Assembly: GCA_002917075.1 (NCBI GenBank)
Contig: NTMA01000002.1
Span: 496,001-560,000 of the forward strand
Length of the DNA: 64,000 bases
Direction: 5' to 3'
Origin: Hawksworthiomyces lignivorus
Taxonomy: Eukaryota; Ascomycota; Sordariomycetes; Ophiostomatales; Ophiostomataceae
Shown here: piece by piece, positions 12,543 through 24,649 of the stretch
Position numbering within the stretch: position 1 is the first letter of the stretch
How the letters are laid out: each line of letters opens with the position of its first letter
Program-made: the position numbers and the translations under genes
The notes under the pieces: generated by a model
The model's database searches: none
Told to the model about the DNA's origin: nothing
What the model saw: the letters and a program-made list of their open reading frames with translations, nothing else

Positions 12543-15500
12543 ATGGGTCAAGGCTACTCGCTTACGACGCCGTCGGCGGGGTCAGCTGGCCTTGATGTGC
12601 CGGAGCTGGGTGACTTGGTGTATGAAAAATCTATAGGCAGTGCTCGATTTCTGAAGAGCATCCGCGCTCGGCATCATGATGGTGTGGTGCTAGTTAAAGT
12701 ACTGGTGAAGCCATACACGCCGATGGCTCTGGGAGTTTACCGAGACAAGATTATGCGTACGTCTTTACGCTTCCTTCTATGTTTCTTCTCTCTAGTTCCC
12801 ATCGGTGACTAGGCCTTAGCTGACTGACATTTAATTTCATTGCAGATGAACGTCGGATCCTCGCGGACGTGCCGAATGTCTTGAGCTACCAGCGAATCGT
12901 GGAGACCGAAACCAACGGCTATCTTGTGCGCCAGTTCCTCTACAACTCCCTCTACGACCGCATGAGCACACGGCCGTTCCTAGAAGACATAGAAAAAAAG
13001 TGGCTAGCCTTCCAGCTGCTCTGTGCCCTGCGTGATTGCCACGCTCGCGACATCTACCACGGCGACGTCAAGACCGAGAACGTCCTAGTCACCTCGTGGA
13101 ACTGGCTGTACCTGACAGATTTTTCTGCATCGTTCAAGCCTGTTCTCCTCCCCGACGACAACCCGGCCGACTTCTCTTATTTTTTTGATACTTCTGGACG
13201 GCGAACCTGCTATCTGGCTCCCGAGCGGTTTGTCTCTTCGGCAGTAGCGGCAGCTGCAGCCTCTGCCGATCATGACGATGAAGATAACGATGACGATGAC
13301 GACGACGACGATGACGATGAAGGAGAAGATGAGGGCGATGGACAAAAGCAAGGAAAGTCCGCTTCTGGCAGCACATCAAGAGGGCTGCCTACGGATAAGC
13401 GGAATCGAAGTCATGGCCGTGGGAGCAGTTCTACGCCCGGCAAGCCGCCCAACCGCATTACGTGGGCCATGGATGTGTTCAGCGCTGGTTGTGTCATTGC
13501 CGAACTCGTCCTAGAGTCGCCCATCTTCAGCCTGAGCCAGCTTTTCCGGTACCGGCGCGGCGAGTATGACCCTGTCATCTCTCATTTGAGCCGCATTCCC
13601 GACCGAGACCTGGCGGATATGATTACTCACATGATCCAGTTGGATCCGCAAAAGCGATATGCAGCTGAAGAGTACCTGGAATTTTATCGCGGGAAAGTCT
13701 TTCCCGACTACTTTTATAGCTTTCTGCACCAGTATATGGAGGTCATTACCGACCCATCGTCTGGCCAGTATCCGATCTCTGGAGCCGGGCGCAACTTAGG
13801 CGAGGCTGACGACCGCATCGACCGTGTCTACTACGACTTTGACAAGATATCATATTTTTTGGGGTTCCAAGATTCTGTCGATTCCGAAAAAAATGGCAGC
13901 TCCGCCGACGGGAACAGCAAAAACGGGAAAGATGCAAAGCAGCGGAACCAAAGCCTTGTTGCTAAGGCTTCTGCACGGCCGCCTCCTCCGCCTCGGCTGG
14001 GGCTCGGCCTCTTCCCTGTTCGTCTCAGCATACCGACAAAGGAACATAACGTGAAGGCAGGCGCCCAGCCGACGGCCGACAACGGTGCTTTGATCTTTCT
14101 TACCTTGATCGTCGCCTCCATTCGGAATACTGCTCGCGCAGCGTCTAAGATCAGAGCATGTGACGTGCTACTCGCTTTTTCCGAACGACTCACTGACGAA
14201 GCCAAGCTAGACCGAGTGCTGCCATACCTGATGGCACTGCTTAATGACCGCGCGGAGATGGTAGTTGTCGCTGCTGTTCGTTCTATTACTCAGCTTCTGG
14301 CGCTTGTCAGGACAGTCAGCCCTGTGAATGCACATGTATTCCTAGAATATGTCCTGCCTAGGATGCAGGTGGCTCTGCTTGGCGGGAGCGGACCCGTTTT
14401 GGCCATGGGCATCGGCAAAGAGGCGAGTCCCATTGTGCGGGCAACATATGCGGCGTGTCTAGGCACCCTTGCAACCACTGCCAGCCGCTTCCTTGAGATG
14501 GCTGCCAAAGTTGACCGCCTCGTAGGCACAAACGATGATACCGACTTGGAAGCCGGATCGTTGGCCGCTGCTGCGGGGGGAAGGAATGATGACGACGTGG
14601 CGTTTGATGGCCTATTCGATGCTGCACAGGGTGAGCTTGTTGAAATGTTTGTGCAGCATACGCAAGCCCTCATTGAGGATGCCGACCCCTATGTACGGCG
14701 CGCTTTCCTGACATCGGTGCCGGAACTCTGTCTATTTTTTGGTGCAGCAGATGCCAATGAGATCATTGTGACGCATCTTAACACGTATCTCAACGATCGA
14801 GACTGGATGCTCAAGTGCGCCTTTTTTGACACTATTGTTGGCGTGGCTACGTTCCTAGGGAGCGCGAGTCTAGAGGAGTTCATTCTACCTCTTATGCTTC
14901 AGGCGCTGACCGACCCAGAGGAGCATGTTGTACAGGCCGCGCTGCAAGCTTTAGCAGAGCTGGCCGACGTGGGGCTGTTTTCGAAACAGATGATCTGGGA
15001 TCTTGTCGAAGTGGTCGCGCGCTTCGCTGTGCATCCCAACATCTGGATCCGCGAAGCAGCGGCGAGATTTCTATCGGCCGCGACTAAGTTTCTGTCGCCT
15101 GCACAGGTCCGCTGCATGTTCATGCCGATGGTGGCGCCTTATCTGAAGCCAGGCATGTCGCCGCTGCGGAGTTCGGAGCTGGATTTTCTTGACCACCTCC
15201 AAAGACCTCTGTCAAGAGCCGTCTTCGACCAGGCGCTGAACTGGGCTATGAAAGCAGACCGTGGTGTCTTCTGGAAATCGGTTCAAAGATTTCGCGGATT
15301 TCCCTTTGGAATGTCGACGTCAGGTTCTTCCGGCCGGCTGTCTGCCCGAGATGCCATTCCGAGATCTCTCAGCAAAGTGCCTCGCAACGAAGAGGATGAG
15401 CAGTGGATTAATCGCCTCCGCAACCTAGGGCTCTCGACAGATGACGAGTTCAAACTACTGGCCTTGCGAGAATTTCTGTGGCGACTTAGCCGGCTCAAGA

Positions 15501-18028
15501 TGCATGAATCTGCTTCTGCATCTGTTCATGAGAGTCTAGGTGGCCAAAGCAGCAATGGTACCAATATTAATGGTCACTCTGCATCTTCCCCGAATTTCAA
15601 CAACATTATTGCCATGCGCAGTCTTGGTATCACCGTCCAGACAGTGTTGTTCGACGAGGAGCCACAAAAACAAACACGCCCTCCTCTTCCGAACAATCTA
15701 AGAGCGGCAGCCGGGATGGGCTTCGATACCGGTGCACCGCGGTCGATTGAAGATGCGCTGCAAGACGCGTCGATGACAATTGATGATCCCATTGCTAAAC
15801 GGCGCCGAGCAGCAATCAACATTCACAAATCTCGTCTTGGCAGCCGCAGCAGCGCCTCACCATCGCCCGCGGTGCGTGAAGGCTTCTTGTCGGCGGCCAA
15901 TGGCGACGACTCACCTCTTGCGGCCGCTTCACCCACAGACGACAACACATTTCTTGGGTCAGCTTTGGCGTCTTCGCCTCGCGGTCCATCAGGCTTATCC
16001 ACAACGCCAGAAGATACTTCTTCAGATGGCAAGCGGACTAGCTCGCTCGCCTTGCGGCATCGGCCGAGCGCTATTAACCTCCTGAACCGCAAAGACAGCG
16101 TCAAGTCTAGCGCCGAAACGGCAACTACCGAAGCTAATGCTTTCGGGCAGGTGGAAGGGCGCTCCGCATTTACAGGTGCCGTAGCGTCGCGGTCATCTGT
16201 CCCATCTGATGATGTGGACAGCACCACAAGCGATCCCGAAGCTTCAGGGCCTGGAAACGCCGGCGCCGGCGGTGCTGGCGCCAGCACGCGGTACCGTGCG
16301 CAGCATACGTATATCGGAAATGACCCGAACGTCCTCAGAATGCTGGACGCCATGTTTGTAGAGAACTACCCGCATGACCTGGCCGAGTTCAGCCCAATGG
16401 TGACACCCATTTCCCGCAAGAAGGCTGCCGCCGCTGCTAGCGGTGCCAGTGGGATTGGTGGTGGCAGCAGTGGTAGCGGCGGCGGTAGAAGGTTTGGAGG
16501 CGGCGGGAGCGGCGGCGGCAGCAGCAGCAGCACTTCCCAGGATATTTGGCGCCCAGCTGGGCAAATGGTGGCTACATTCTCAGAGCATACTGGAGCGATT
16601 AACCGTGTGGTCGTGTCACCTGATCACGCCTTTTTCCTCACTGGCGGCGACGATGGCACGGTACGCGTGTGGGATACACAACGCCTTGAGCGAAACATTT
16701 CACACCGGTCTCGTCAGGTACACCGACATGCGCCAGGGGCGCGGGTGCTAGCACTGTGCTTCATTGAAAACACGCACTGCTTTATCAGCTGCACCAGCGA
16801 CGGCAGTGTGCACGTTGTCAAAGTGGAATACCTGGCGGTGGCTGGCAGCATGCCACGCTACAACCGGTTGCGCCTCTTGCGGGAATACCAGCTGCCGCGA
16901 GACGAGTGGGCGGTGTGGTGCGAGCACTTCAAGCAGGAGGCTAACTCGGTGCTAGTGTTAGCGACGAACCAGTCGCGCATTCTCGGTATTGATCTGCGCA
17001 CCATGACGCTTCTTTTTGCGCTGGCCAATCCAGTGCATCACGGGGCGCCGACGTGCTTTGCTGTGGATCGCAAGCGCAACTGGTTGGTGGTGGCCACGTC
17101 ACACGGCGTGTTGGACTTGTGGGACCTACGGTTCAAGATGAGGCTTAAGGGCTGGGGCGTGCCAGGCGGCGCGCCCATCTACCGGCTCGCCATCCACCCT
17201 TCAAAGGGCCGAGGAAAGTGGCTCTGCGTGGCGGGCGGGACAGGCCAGGGCGAGGTGACGGTGTGGGACCTCGAGAAGACGCTCTGCCGGGAGGTGTATC
17301 GCGTCAGTGGCGGTGCCGCAACGACTACGACTTCTGCGACGATGAAAGATGGCACGTTGAAGAACGGATATGAGCCCTGGGATGTGGACGAAGACCGACC
17401 CGAGGGGATGCTGGGCCGGTTTGCTACGAGCATCGATCCAGCAGTCGTTGCCAACGGCGGTGCTGGGGCGGGGGCAGGAGCTGGGGCCGGCACGGGACTC
17501 GGACTTGGGCTTGGTGGCGCCGGCGGCGGCGATAAAGGCGTACGCGCCATGGTCGTTGGGTCGTCTTCCGTCGACGACCAGCGCGATGTGCGACACGCCT
17601 TCATCGTGACGGGCGGCAGCGACAAGAAGCTGCGATTCTGGGATCTAGCGCGCATCGAGAACAGCACCGTATACAGTGGACAGCTGGCCGACGAAGGCCG
17701 GCCCACGTTTGCGGCCGCGCAGGTGACGACAGCCATGACGGTCAATACGGAGCGCCAGCTGCGTGTGGCAGGCGGGACAGATACGATGAAGAAAGGAGCG
17801 GCGGCGGGAGCGACGGGTTCCGGAAAAGGACGGTCAGCCGGGGGCACCGGTGCCAACGGCAGCGGGAGCAGCACGCCCCGGCCGCCACGCTCGACTGTCA
17901 TCGCCATGCAGCAGCAGCAGTTGCTGCGCAGCCACCTGGACGCGATCCTAGACGCGGCGTTGCTGGAGAGCCCTTACAATGCGACCGTCTCGGTGGACCG
18001 CATGGGAGTGATATTTGTGTTTTCATAA
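12543..18028 (+). CDS. Vps15-type serine/threonine protein kinase, regulatory subunit of PI 3-kinase Vps34
   Basis: Two exons, 12543–12756 and 12846–18028, encode 1798 aa. The intron is gtacgt…ttgcag with a CTGAC branch point. The N-terminus MGQGYS is a myristoylation signal, as in Vps15. The kinase domain covers about residues 25–370. Its catalytic loop is HGDVKTEN (Asp145) and the DFG motif is replaced by TDFSASFKP, the Vps15-type variant. HEAT repeats follow at about 430–800, then a disordered region, and WD40 repeats from about 1310 to the end (GGDDGTVRVWD, GGSDKKLRFWD). Vps15 binds Vps34 and Vps30/Atg6 for endosomal sorting and autophagy. The protein is longer than the usual ~1450 aa because of low-complexity insertions: an acidic Asp/Glu block inside the kinase domain (DNA 13264–13345), a Gly/Ser block (16440–16540) and Gly/Ala blocks between WD repeats. 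The frame stays open through all of them. Confidence 0.97.
13264..13345 (+). repeat. Asp/Glu codon repeat inside VPS15
   Basis: A run of gat/gac codons, then gaa/gag, encoding about 25 acidic residues inside the kinase domain. It lies between the LAPERF motif and the TWAMDVFSAG helix, where Vps15 proteins have a variable loop. It is an expandable trinucleotide repeat but keeps the frame. Confidence 0.8.
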
Positions 18029-20867
18029 GGGCGTTTGAACATAAAGGAGGTGCCATGCATCTACGCATGACTGCTACAGTTCTTGTTTTTTTTCTCCTTC
18101 TTTTTTTTTTTTTTTTTTGCATAGCTCTAGGCAACGTATATACACATATAATAATATGCAGAGCACTAGTTGCGTCTGCGTTCTAGCTTAACCATGCCCA
18201 TCTCAGAAAAGACGCAGTTTTGTAGGAATTGCATGTTGTGGAGCAGCGTATGCCTGCTCAGTGGCCTAATTGTGGCTCGTTTTCCATCTTTCCTTAAATT
18301 ATTATTCATGCGCGCGTACAGGTCTGACGAATCTGTTTCTGAAACATAGGAGATTTAGGGAAGGGCTCAGAGAAGAATGAAATAGGGAAGCAGTCCGACG
18401 TGGCAGCCTCTGATTTGCGCCTACGATAGAATTATACGGAGCACGGAGAACGACGGCCCGAAAAGCGAGGAATAAGAAAAGAAAAATAAATAACACAGAG
18501 TCAAAAATCAGAAGCACGACTAAGGAGATTAGTCGCGAGGTCTCCTGTTGAGCTAGTTCGGAGATTGATGCTGCTCTGTTCCTTAAGGGTATAATTGCGC
18601 CATTTCACTTGGGTAGGCTTAGTGTTTATATTGGACATATCAGTTTGTGAAACTTGTTCTGTAAAGCAGAGCGAGAAGGTCATCGACAAGAATATCCAAT
18701 ACCTATCGATGGGGATGAAAGTGTTTCAGTTCACCTTGTCAGCTTTTATTTATTTATTTTTTTTGCTTGCACCGAGGAGAGGTTAAGCTAATTACACCAT
18801 AGTCGGGACGGCTCGCTTTTAAGTAATCTCGCAAAAAGTACTAGTTTCGGAGCATGTCAGGCTGTTTGCTAGTCCATTTTGCCACTTGGAATCAAAGGGA
18901 GAATGGGCAGGGCTCCTTTCAGCTTTTTCAGGTGGAATTTTTCTTCTTTTATTTTATTTTTGCTTCTTTCTTCGAGTACAACAAAAAAAAAAAAAAGAAA
19001 AAGAAAAAGAAAAGATAAAAAAAAAAATTAAAAAAAAAAATAAAAAAAACCAAGAGCCAAATGTCCCAAAGCAATGGTCCGTTCAACGTGGCGCCGCTGG
19101 TAAATGACAGCTGGAATGGAAAACTGGAAGGAATGTTCCGTCCCACTGTGTCGGGTCCTTGTCCAAAACTCTCACCTGAGTTGGTCCACCAGTTTTCCTC
19201 TTTCATCCTCCCACTCGTAATCATTCAAACCACCAATGACACAATCCGAAAATTATTCCGCTGTGACGGAATCCTCCCGATATGCTGAGCAATCTTAAGC
19301 CTTAGTTCTTCTCTACTATTCCTTTTCTCCCGGCGTTCTATAACCGAGGAAAACACCATGAGCAATAAGACCATAATATGAAAGAAGCAATTGATGAAAA
19401 ATGAATGATAGCTGAAATAAGACTTGGCAAATCATAATGGTCACAAATAAATTACCATGGAAAATTTTTTACGAGAAGAAAATAGAAAAAAGAGGTGTAG
19501 GCTTATGGCTGCTCCCTGTGGTCATTTACCCATATAGGTAGGACTCGTCTGTTATACCCCGTACACCTATATGCTGCAAGAAATACCGAGAAATATTGCA
19601 ATTTATTTCCAGGGCGAGAATGCAAGACCAGGAAAAAGGGGCGATGAGCGGAGCGTGTCCTGTCGAACATGGTGTGTGTCCACGCTCCACTCCGCCTTTT
19701 CCATGGCTCCCAGGTTTCGAAGAAAGAAAAAACTGGTGATAGAGAGGCGAGGCGGGAATAATAATCATTTGAAACTGCCCTGCTAGGAAGGCGAGCTAAA
19801 CACCGAACGGAGTTGTGCGTGTGCTCTTGTGTGAACGCGTTGTCCCCTGCATCCCCCGCCGAGGGCAGCCCTAATAGCTGATGTTCGTTTCGAATGCCTT
19901 CCATTTTCAGGTCGTTGTTTGTTACGAGATCCGACACCCCGGCACCAAACCAACAGATGCTACCGACCAAAAAAAGACAGATGGGGGGCAATGCCTCGAG
20001 GATCAGAAACGTTGCTGGACCCGCCGTCTTGGGCCTTCCGCAACTGCCGCCAGATTTAATAGCACATGCCCATCAGCTCTGTAAGTACTAGTGGACTCCG
20101 TCCCCCGTCTTCCCAAGTGCTGTTTACCATAATCTTTGAAATCTGATTTGCTTTTGTCTTGGTCCGAAGCATTTGGGGTCCAAAATATGCTTTTGCCCTT
20201 CTTTGCAAATTTGCTATTTGATTTTAACCCTGTCTAGGCTCTTTTCCTCCCCGTGCTGGCCTCTCAATCCGGGCCTTTTTGCTGTAATGTGTTTTGAGTT
20301 TTGACAGTCTGACAAAACACCGCTCTTTCTTGTATCTCTCTACAGTCTTTCTTTTTCCAGGTGTGACAACGGGGAAGACCGGAGACTTTATCCATACAGA
20401 GCGGAAATACTCATGCTCGGGGGGAGTTTGTCAGATTTTGGAGAATTGAGAACCAGAAATGGAACCTAAAAGGGAACAGAACGGGTTGAAAACTAATTGC
20501 GGCCACCCAGAAAAATGGGCTAGTCCATCCATCATCTTAAATCAACACGCTTGGATTCCTCTGGCCAATACCCTAAAAAGAGACAACACAACACTCACCT
20601 CTTCCCTCCCCAGTCTGGGCTGCCCACCCTTTGGGAAGCTCTGAAAACGGGCTATTTTCCGTCTTATTTTTTTTTTCGTTATTTCCTCTTGCCCTTTTCT
20701 CTCCTCTCCGCCAGCCGTAGTCGAGCTTCACGCTTTTCTTTGAAATTTGAACAGAGCTTGGCTTCCGCTTCCGATCGTTTTTCCACCTTTCTAAATTCTC
20801 CATTCGCCGGCATTTTCCTCCCTGCCGTTCTTCCTCTGCCGGTCCTCTGTCTTGGTAGACTAACGCC
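18029..20867. other. intergenic, VPS15 to methyltransferase 1
   Basis: Mostly gene-free. A homopolymer-rich stretch (poly-A with g, t interruptions) lies at about 18980–19050 and a T-rich run at about 18086–18118 just after VPS15. One possible small spliced exon at 19980–20079 is listed separately. The bases just upstream of 20868 are pyrimidine-rich and look like the leader of methyltransferase 1. Confidence 0.55.
19980..20079 (+). other. possible first exon of a small unrecognised gene
   Basis: An ATG at 19980 opens 33 codons (beginning MGGNASRIRN) that run into a perfect donor, gtaagt, at 20080. A branch- and pyrimidine-rich stretch with acceptor tttttccag lies near 20361, and the frame can continue for about 30 codons after it. 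MGGNAS would fit N-myristoylation. No family is recognised, and the downstream part looks less protein-like, so this could equally be a non-coding transcript or chance. Confidence 0.2.
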
Positions 20868-22365
20868 ATGGCGGACGCCGACGACTCGTCAGATTTCATA
20901 GAACCAGCATCAGACGATGCTTCGTTTCACACTGAGGATTTTGCCATCACCTCCGACTACGACCCAACCCTCAACGAGTCCATGGTCGGATCCGTCACAT
21001 CGAGCGTCTACGAACATGTCTTTGAAAATGGCCGGTATGTCCTTTTCGTTTCATTTGCCTTTTTTGTGTTTTTCTTGGTCTCTTCTTTGTCCTTTTGGTA
21101 GTGCTGTCGCTGGGTGCTACCTGTCTTTCCCCTCCTTTTTGCTCGCGTTGCCCTCCTTTCCCGACCGTTTGGTATGTTTCCTTCTGTCTTACCCCGCAAT
21201 AGAGGACTAACAGAACCACTCAGTCGGTACCACTCATACAAGCCTGGGCGGTATCCCATTCCCAACGACGAGAAGGAGTGCAGCCGGGAGACCGTCCGCA
21301 ACGCTTTGTTCTTGGAACTGCTAGGCGGTAAAATCCACCTGGCCCCCATTGGGGAGAGTCCACACAAGATTTTGGACGTAGGCACCGGATTTGGCGATTG
21401 GGCCATTGAGAGTACGTTTTAGAGAAAGACGACGCAGACCAAGGGGAAGACGCTTCCAAGAGAAGCCGAACCGCAAAACCAAAGTCGCACGCGAAATATC
21501 CCCCAGACCAAACATCAGGAAATGAAATGAAATGCTAAAATGGACAATCTTTTCGCGCACTCTCAAAAATTACAGTGGGCGATCGATACCCTAGTGCAAA
21601 AGTCATCGGCCTGGACCTCTCGCCGATCCAGTCCGTGTGGATTCCTCCCAACGTCGAGTTTGTGATCGACGACGTCGAAGATAATGCGTGGATCCACGGA
21701 GACGAGTTCGACTACGTCCACTTTCGCGTCGTGACCGTGGCTTTGAAAAATCCTTTTCGTGTCGCGTCGACCGTGTTTGAGTGAGTGAGAACAACCCCAG
21801 CAACTAGGCACCCCTTTGGCGATGGCGAGCAGTAGTTGACGTGTGGATGAAACGTGCCAATTTTCAAATTTTTTTAACAAAAAATAGAAACCTCAAACCT
21901 GGCGGCTGGATCGAGTTCCAGGAAGTCTGCCCGCGGATAGGGTGCCACGACAACACCATGCCCGACGACTACGCGTTGACGCGGTTCTACCGCCTGCTGG
22001 GCAGCGTGCTGGAGCGCAAGTACAACTGGGACGTCTATGCGGCTGAGAAGGTGCCCTCCATGCTCGAGCGCATCGGCTTTGTCAACATCCAGCGCAAGGT
22101 CTGCCACGTGCCCATCGGCTTCTGGCCCAAGGACAAGAAGCGGATGCAGCATGCGTTTCTGCTCCGCGAGATCCTCACGGAGCTGCTGGCGGCCCTGCAG
22201 GCCAAGCCGTTCAACGGCACGGACAGGGACGTGGGCCTTACGGCCGACGAGATCGAGCACCTGTTCGAATCTGTGCGGACTGCCGTGTCTGACAAGCACG
22301 TCCACGCATACATGCCGTTCCACTTCATCTGGGCCCAGAAGCCCCCACAGCCGGGTGCAGGTTGA
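20868..22365 (+). CDS. LaeA-like SAM-dependent methyltransferase 1
   Basis: Four exons, 20868–21034, 21224–21411, 21576–21780 and 21888–22365, encode 345 aa. The introns are gtatgt…cactcag (ACTAAC branch point), gtacgt…ttacag and gtgagt…aaatag, and all phases agree. The acidic N-terminus is followed by the family signature RRYHSYKPGRYPIPNDE, SAM motif I ILDVGTGFGDWAIE (about 105–118), the acidic loop VIGLDLSP, NVEFVIDDVED, and FENLKPGGWIEFQE. The C-terminus ends with HAYMPFHFIWAQKP. These are hallmarks of the UMTA/LaeA-like class I methyltransferases common near fungal secondary-metabolite genes. The substrate is unknown; members act on small molecules or as regulators. In the third exon the usual motif FDYVHMRxM is FDYVHFRVV. 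It is convergent with the paralogue at 22958–24649. Confidence 0.9.
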
Positions 22366-22957
22366 CGGAGCAAAGAAAGCAAATCCTATGAAACCACACA
22401 CTACCGGCCGGCCCTGGCTGCTTCTTTAGCGTATGGAGACACATCCGACCTCCCCATAGCTAAACCAGAGCAAACAGGGGCCAAGCGATATAATTACTAT
22501 ATGTGTACACTGAACTATAGTGGTCCAGAACTGACTGACCGGGAAAGCACCCGCTCGTGTAACTGGATCACCGTTGGCATTTGTCGTTTCTTCGTGGGAC
22601 AAATACCGTCTGGAAAGACGCATGACATTTCGCATCACGAAAATCCACTAGAAGGAGCTGGCCCTGGACCGCGCCATCTTACACTTGATCTTCTTCTGAG
22701 AGCAGAAGATGGGCTTCTGTTGTTTGCGCCAGTACTTCACTCATCACGTCCAACTCTATGGGAAACTTACAGCACCAGAGTCTCAGCTATTCAGAAGGGC
22801 CAAGCCAAGGTCAAGTTGTCTAATTCATGAATAAGTAATGAGCGGTCACAAATGGCCCAGACTCTACTATTATAAATGACAAAATGTTCCAAAATAATCG
22901 CGCTTTAAAAGGCGTGTTTTCCCAATGTAGTTGAGAGGCTTGTTACGTGAGGGAATC
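22366..22957. other. intergenic between convergent methyltransferases
   Basis: The shared 3' region of the two paralogous methyltransferases, about 590 bases. It becomes AT-rich towards the second gene. No coding frame is supported. Confidence 0.6.
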
Positions 22958-24649
22958 TCACGGTTTGCGGCCATAGGTTACGTAAAGGTCAAAGTATGTG
23001 TGATAGGCCGGATTGGAGAACTCTTCACGAATTCTCGCAGCGAATTCCTTGACTTGGTCCAGATTCCAGCCGAGAAAGCGAGTGAAGAGGGCAAGACATA
23101 TTGTCTCTGCACCAGTGTTGAAGTTGTGGCGCGCCATGAGTCCAAGTTCTTTCATCCGGACGTTTTTGGGCCAACGGCCAATCGGCCACTTGTAAGGAAT
23201 GCGCACAATATCGACAAACCCAGCATCCCTCATCATGTCGGCTGCCTTGCCGCAAGTATTAAGAAGAAATCCAGACTTTTCACTTGCCTCCATCATGAGA
23301 TCACTCCACTGCTTTAGAGCGCTGTTTTCGGGAAGGCTACCGTCTGCACATTGGAGCGGGAAGTCGATGTCTTGAATTTCAACCCACCCATCTTTGTTGA
23401 GAAAACTAGGAGATATGGTGTTAGCGCTATTTTCGAGACATGGCTGCTTGATCCAGTCTGCCATACTTAAATGCCTGTCTATAAAAAGCAGGCCAGTTCC
23501 TAAAGGCTCCGGTCATCATCATAGAATGGATATAGTCAAACTTGAAGCTGAAGGTCCATTGTTCTTCTAGGTCATCGATCTCAAAGGCCACGTTCGACGG
23601 GGCACTTATGCCAGTCAGCTTGCCACCCAAAACTATTTTGCACAAATAGCAATATAGGGAGCACTCACAATCCCTGGACGGGGGAGAGGTCAACACCAAC
23701 AACCTATAGAGTAGTTAGCTTCCAAGAAGTAGCCTTGCTGTGAGGCTCAACCAAAACGGTAAGGCCAGCCTTGAAAGTAGTATCTCTCACCTCGGCTTCT
23801 GGATGGGCATCGGCTGGCAGATATTATTAGCATGAATACAACCAAAGGATGGCAGTGCCTATATAGATTATAAATATGACCTCACCAAAGTCGATGACCC
23901 AGTATCCTTGAAATTCTTGTTAGTATATGTGCCTATATATCTATATATTTATTTCGGGATACAGCTAATATTCCTACCAGGTCCACATCCAATGTCAAGT
24001 ACCCTGTGCACGTTGTGCAGAGGGGCAAATGTCAGAGTGCCGAAAGTAGCAAGGCAAAGGATATATTGAAATTCTTAAAGAAGACAGGAACAAGAATGTC
24101 GAATAATTAGCATAGTTAGATTTTATCCATCTAAAAAAAAGCCAAAGTATAGAACAAACCTTGGCGGTCAAGCTCTTCCTGAAAGCCCAGTTCATTAGCA
24201 TTTTCTTGAACAAATATGACAAGCACAATGCAGTGATATTTCCAAATCTGGCTTCGTACCTCGTCTGTGGGCAGAAGGTATTTGCCTTCTTTAAATGCAT
24301 GATACTTGCGGCCGTTCTCATCCCGATGGTTGGCAATGCTGGACCGGAGAGAGGCAGTCGAAGAGAAGAGAGAGATGCTCTAAAACAGAAACCAGACACA
24401 GAGCTTTAGCATTGCAACTCTGGGCATATGCTTGATGCTGGCTACCGGGTCTTTTCTGCTGTTTTGCATTGCACCTACCGAGCCAATAGCTGAGTCTACA
24501 TCAGCACCATCTAGAGACATCTAGTAAGTCAAGGTTAGCCGGGTATCTATGGTTTTGTAGCTTCGTAGAAGACATATGTCTCTGGAGGTACTAACATCGT
24601 CTGCTTCGAGGATTTCATCCTCGTTCATGGCAAAATCGTGTTCAGACAT
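22958..24649 (-). CDS. LaeA-like SAM-dependent methyltransferase 2, ten exons
   Basis: Exons on the minus strand are 24649–24596, 24520–24479, 24379–24260, 24178–24160, 24073–23978, 23906–23886, 23813–23791, 23703–23669, 23604–23467 and 23405–22958. They total 996 bases and encode 331 aa. Each junction has a GT donor and AG acceptor, several with CTAAC or CTGAC branch points, and every phase closes. Exons as short as 19–23 bases are present. The protein reads through the family signatures: acidic N-terminus, ENGRKYHAFKEGKYLLPTDEEELDRQ, motif I VLDIGCGPGYWVIDFADAHPEAE split over exons 5–7, VVGVDLSP, FEIDDLEE, FDYIHSMMM, NKDGWVEIQD, and the C-terminal NPAYHTYFDLYVTYGRKP. It is a close family relative of methyltransferase 1 but has many more introns, so it is an old paralogue or separately acquired. 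No lesion was seen. The substrate is unknown. Confidence 0.85.

Noticed and set aside
16244..18134. Minus-strand frames opposite the VPS15 WD40 region
   Set aside because: Shadows of GC-rich coding DNA with no features of their own.
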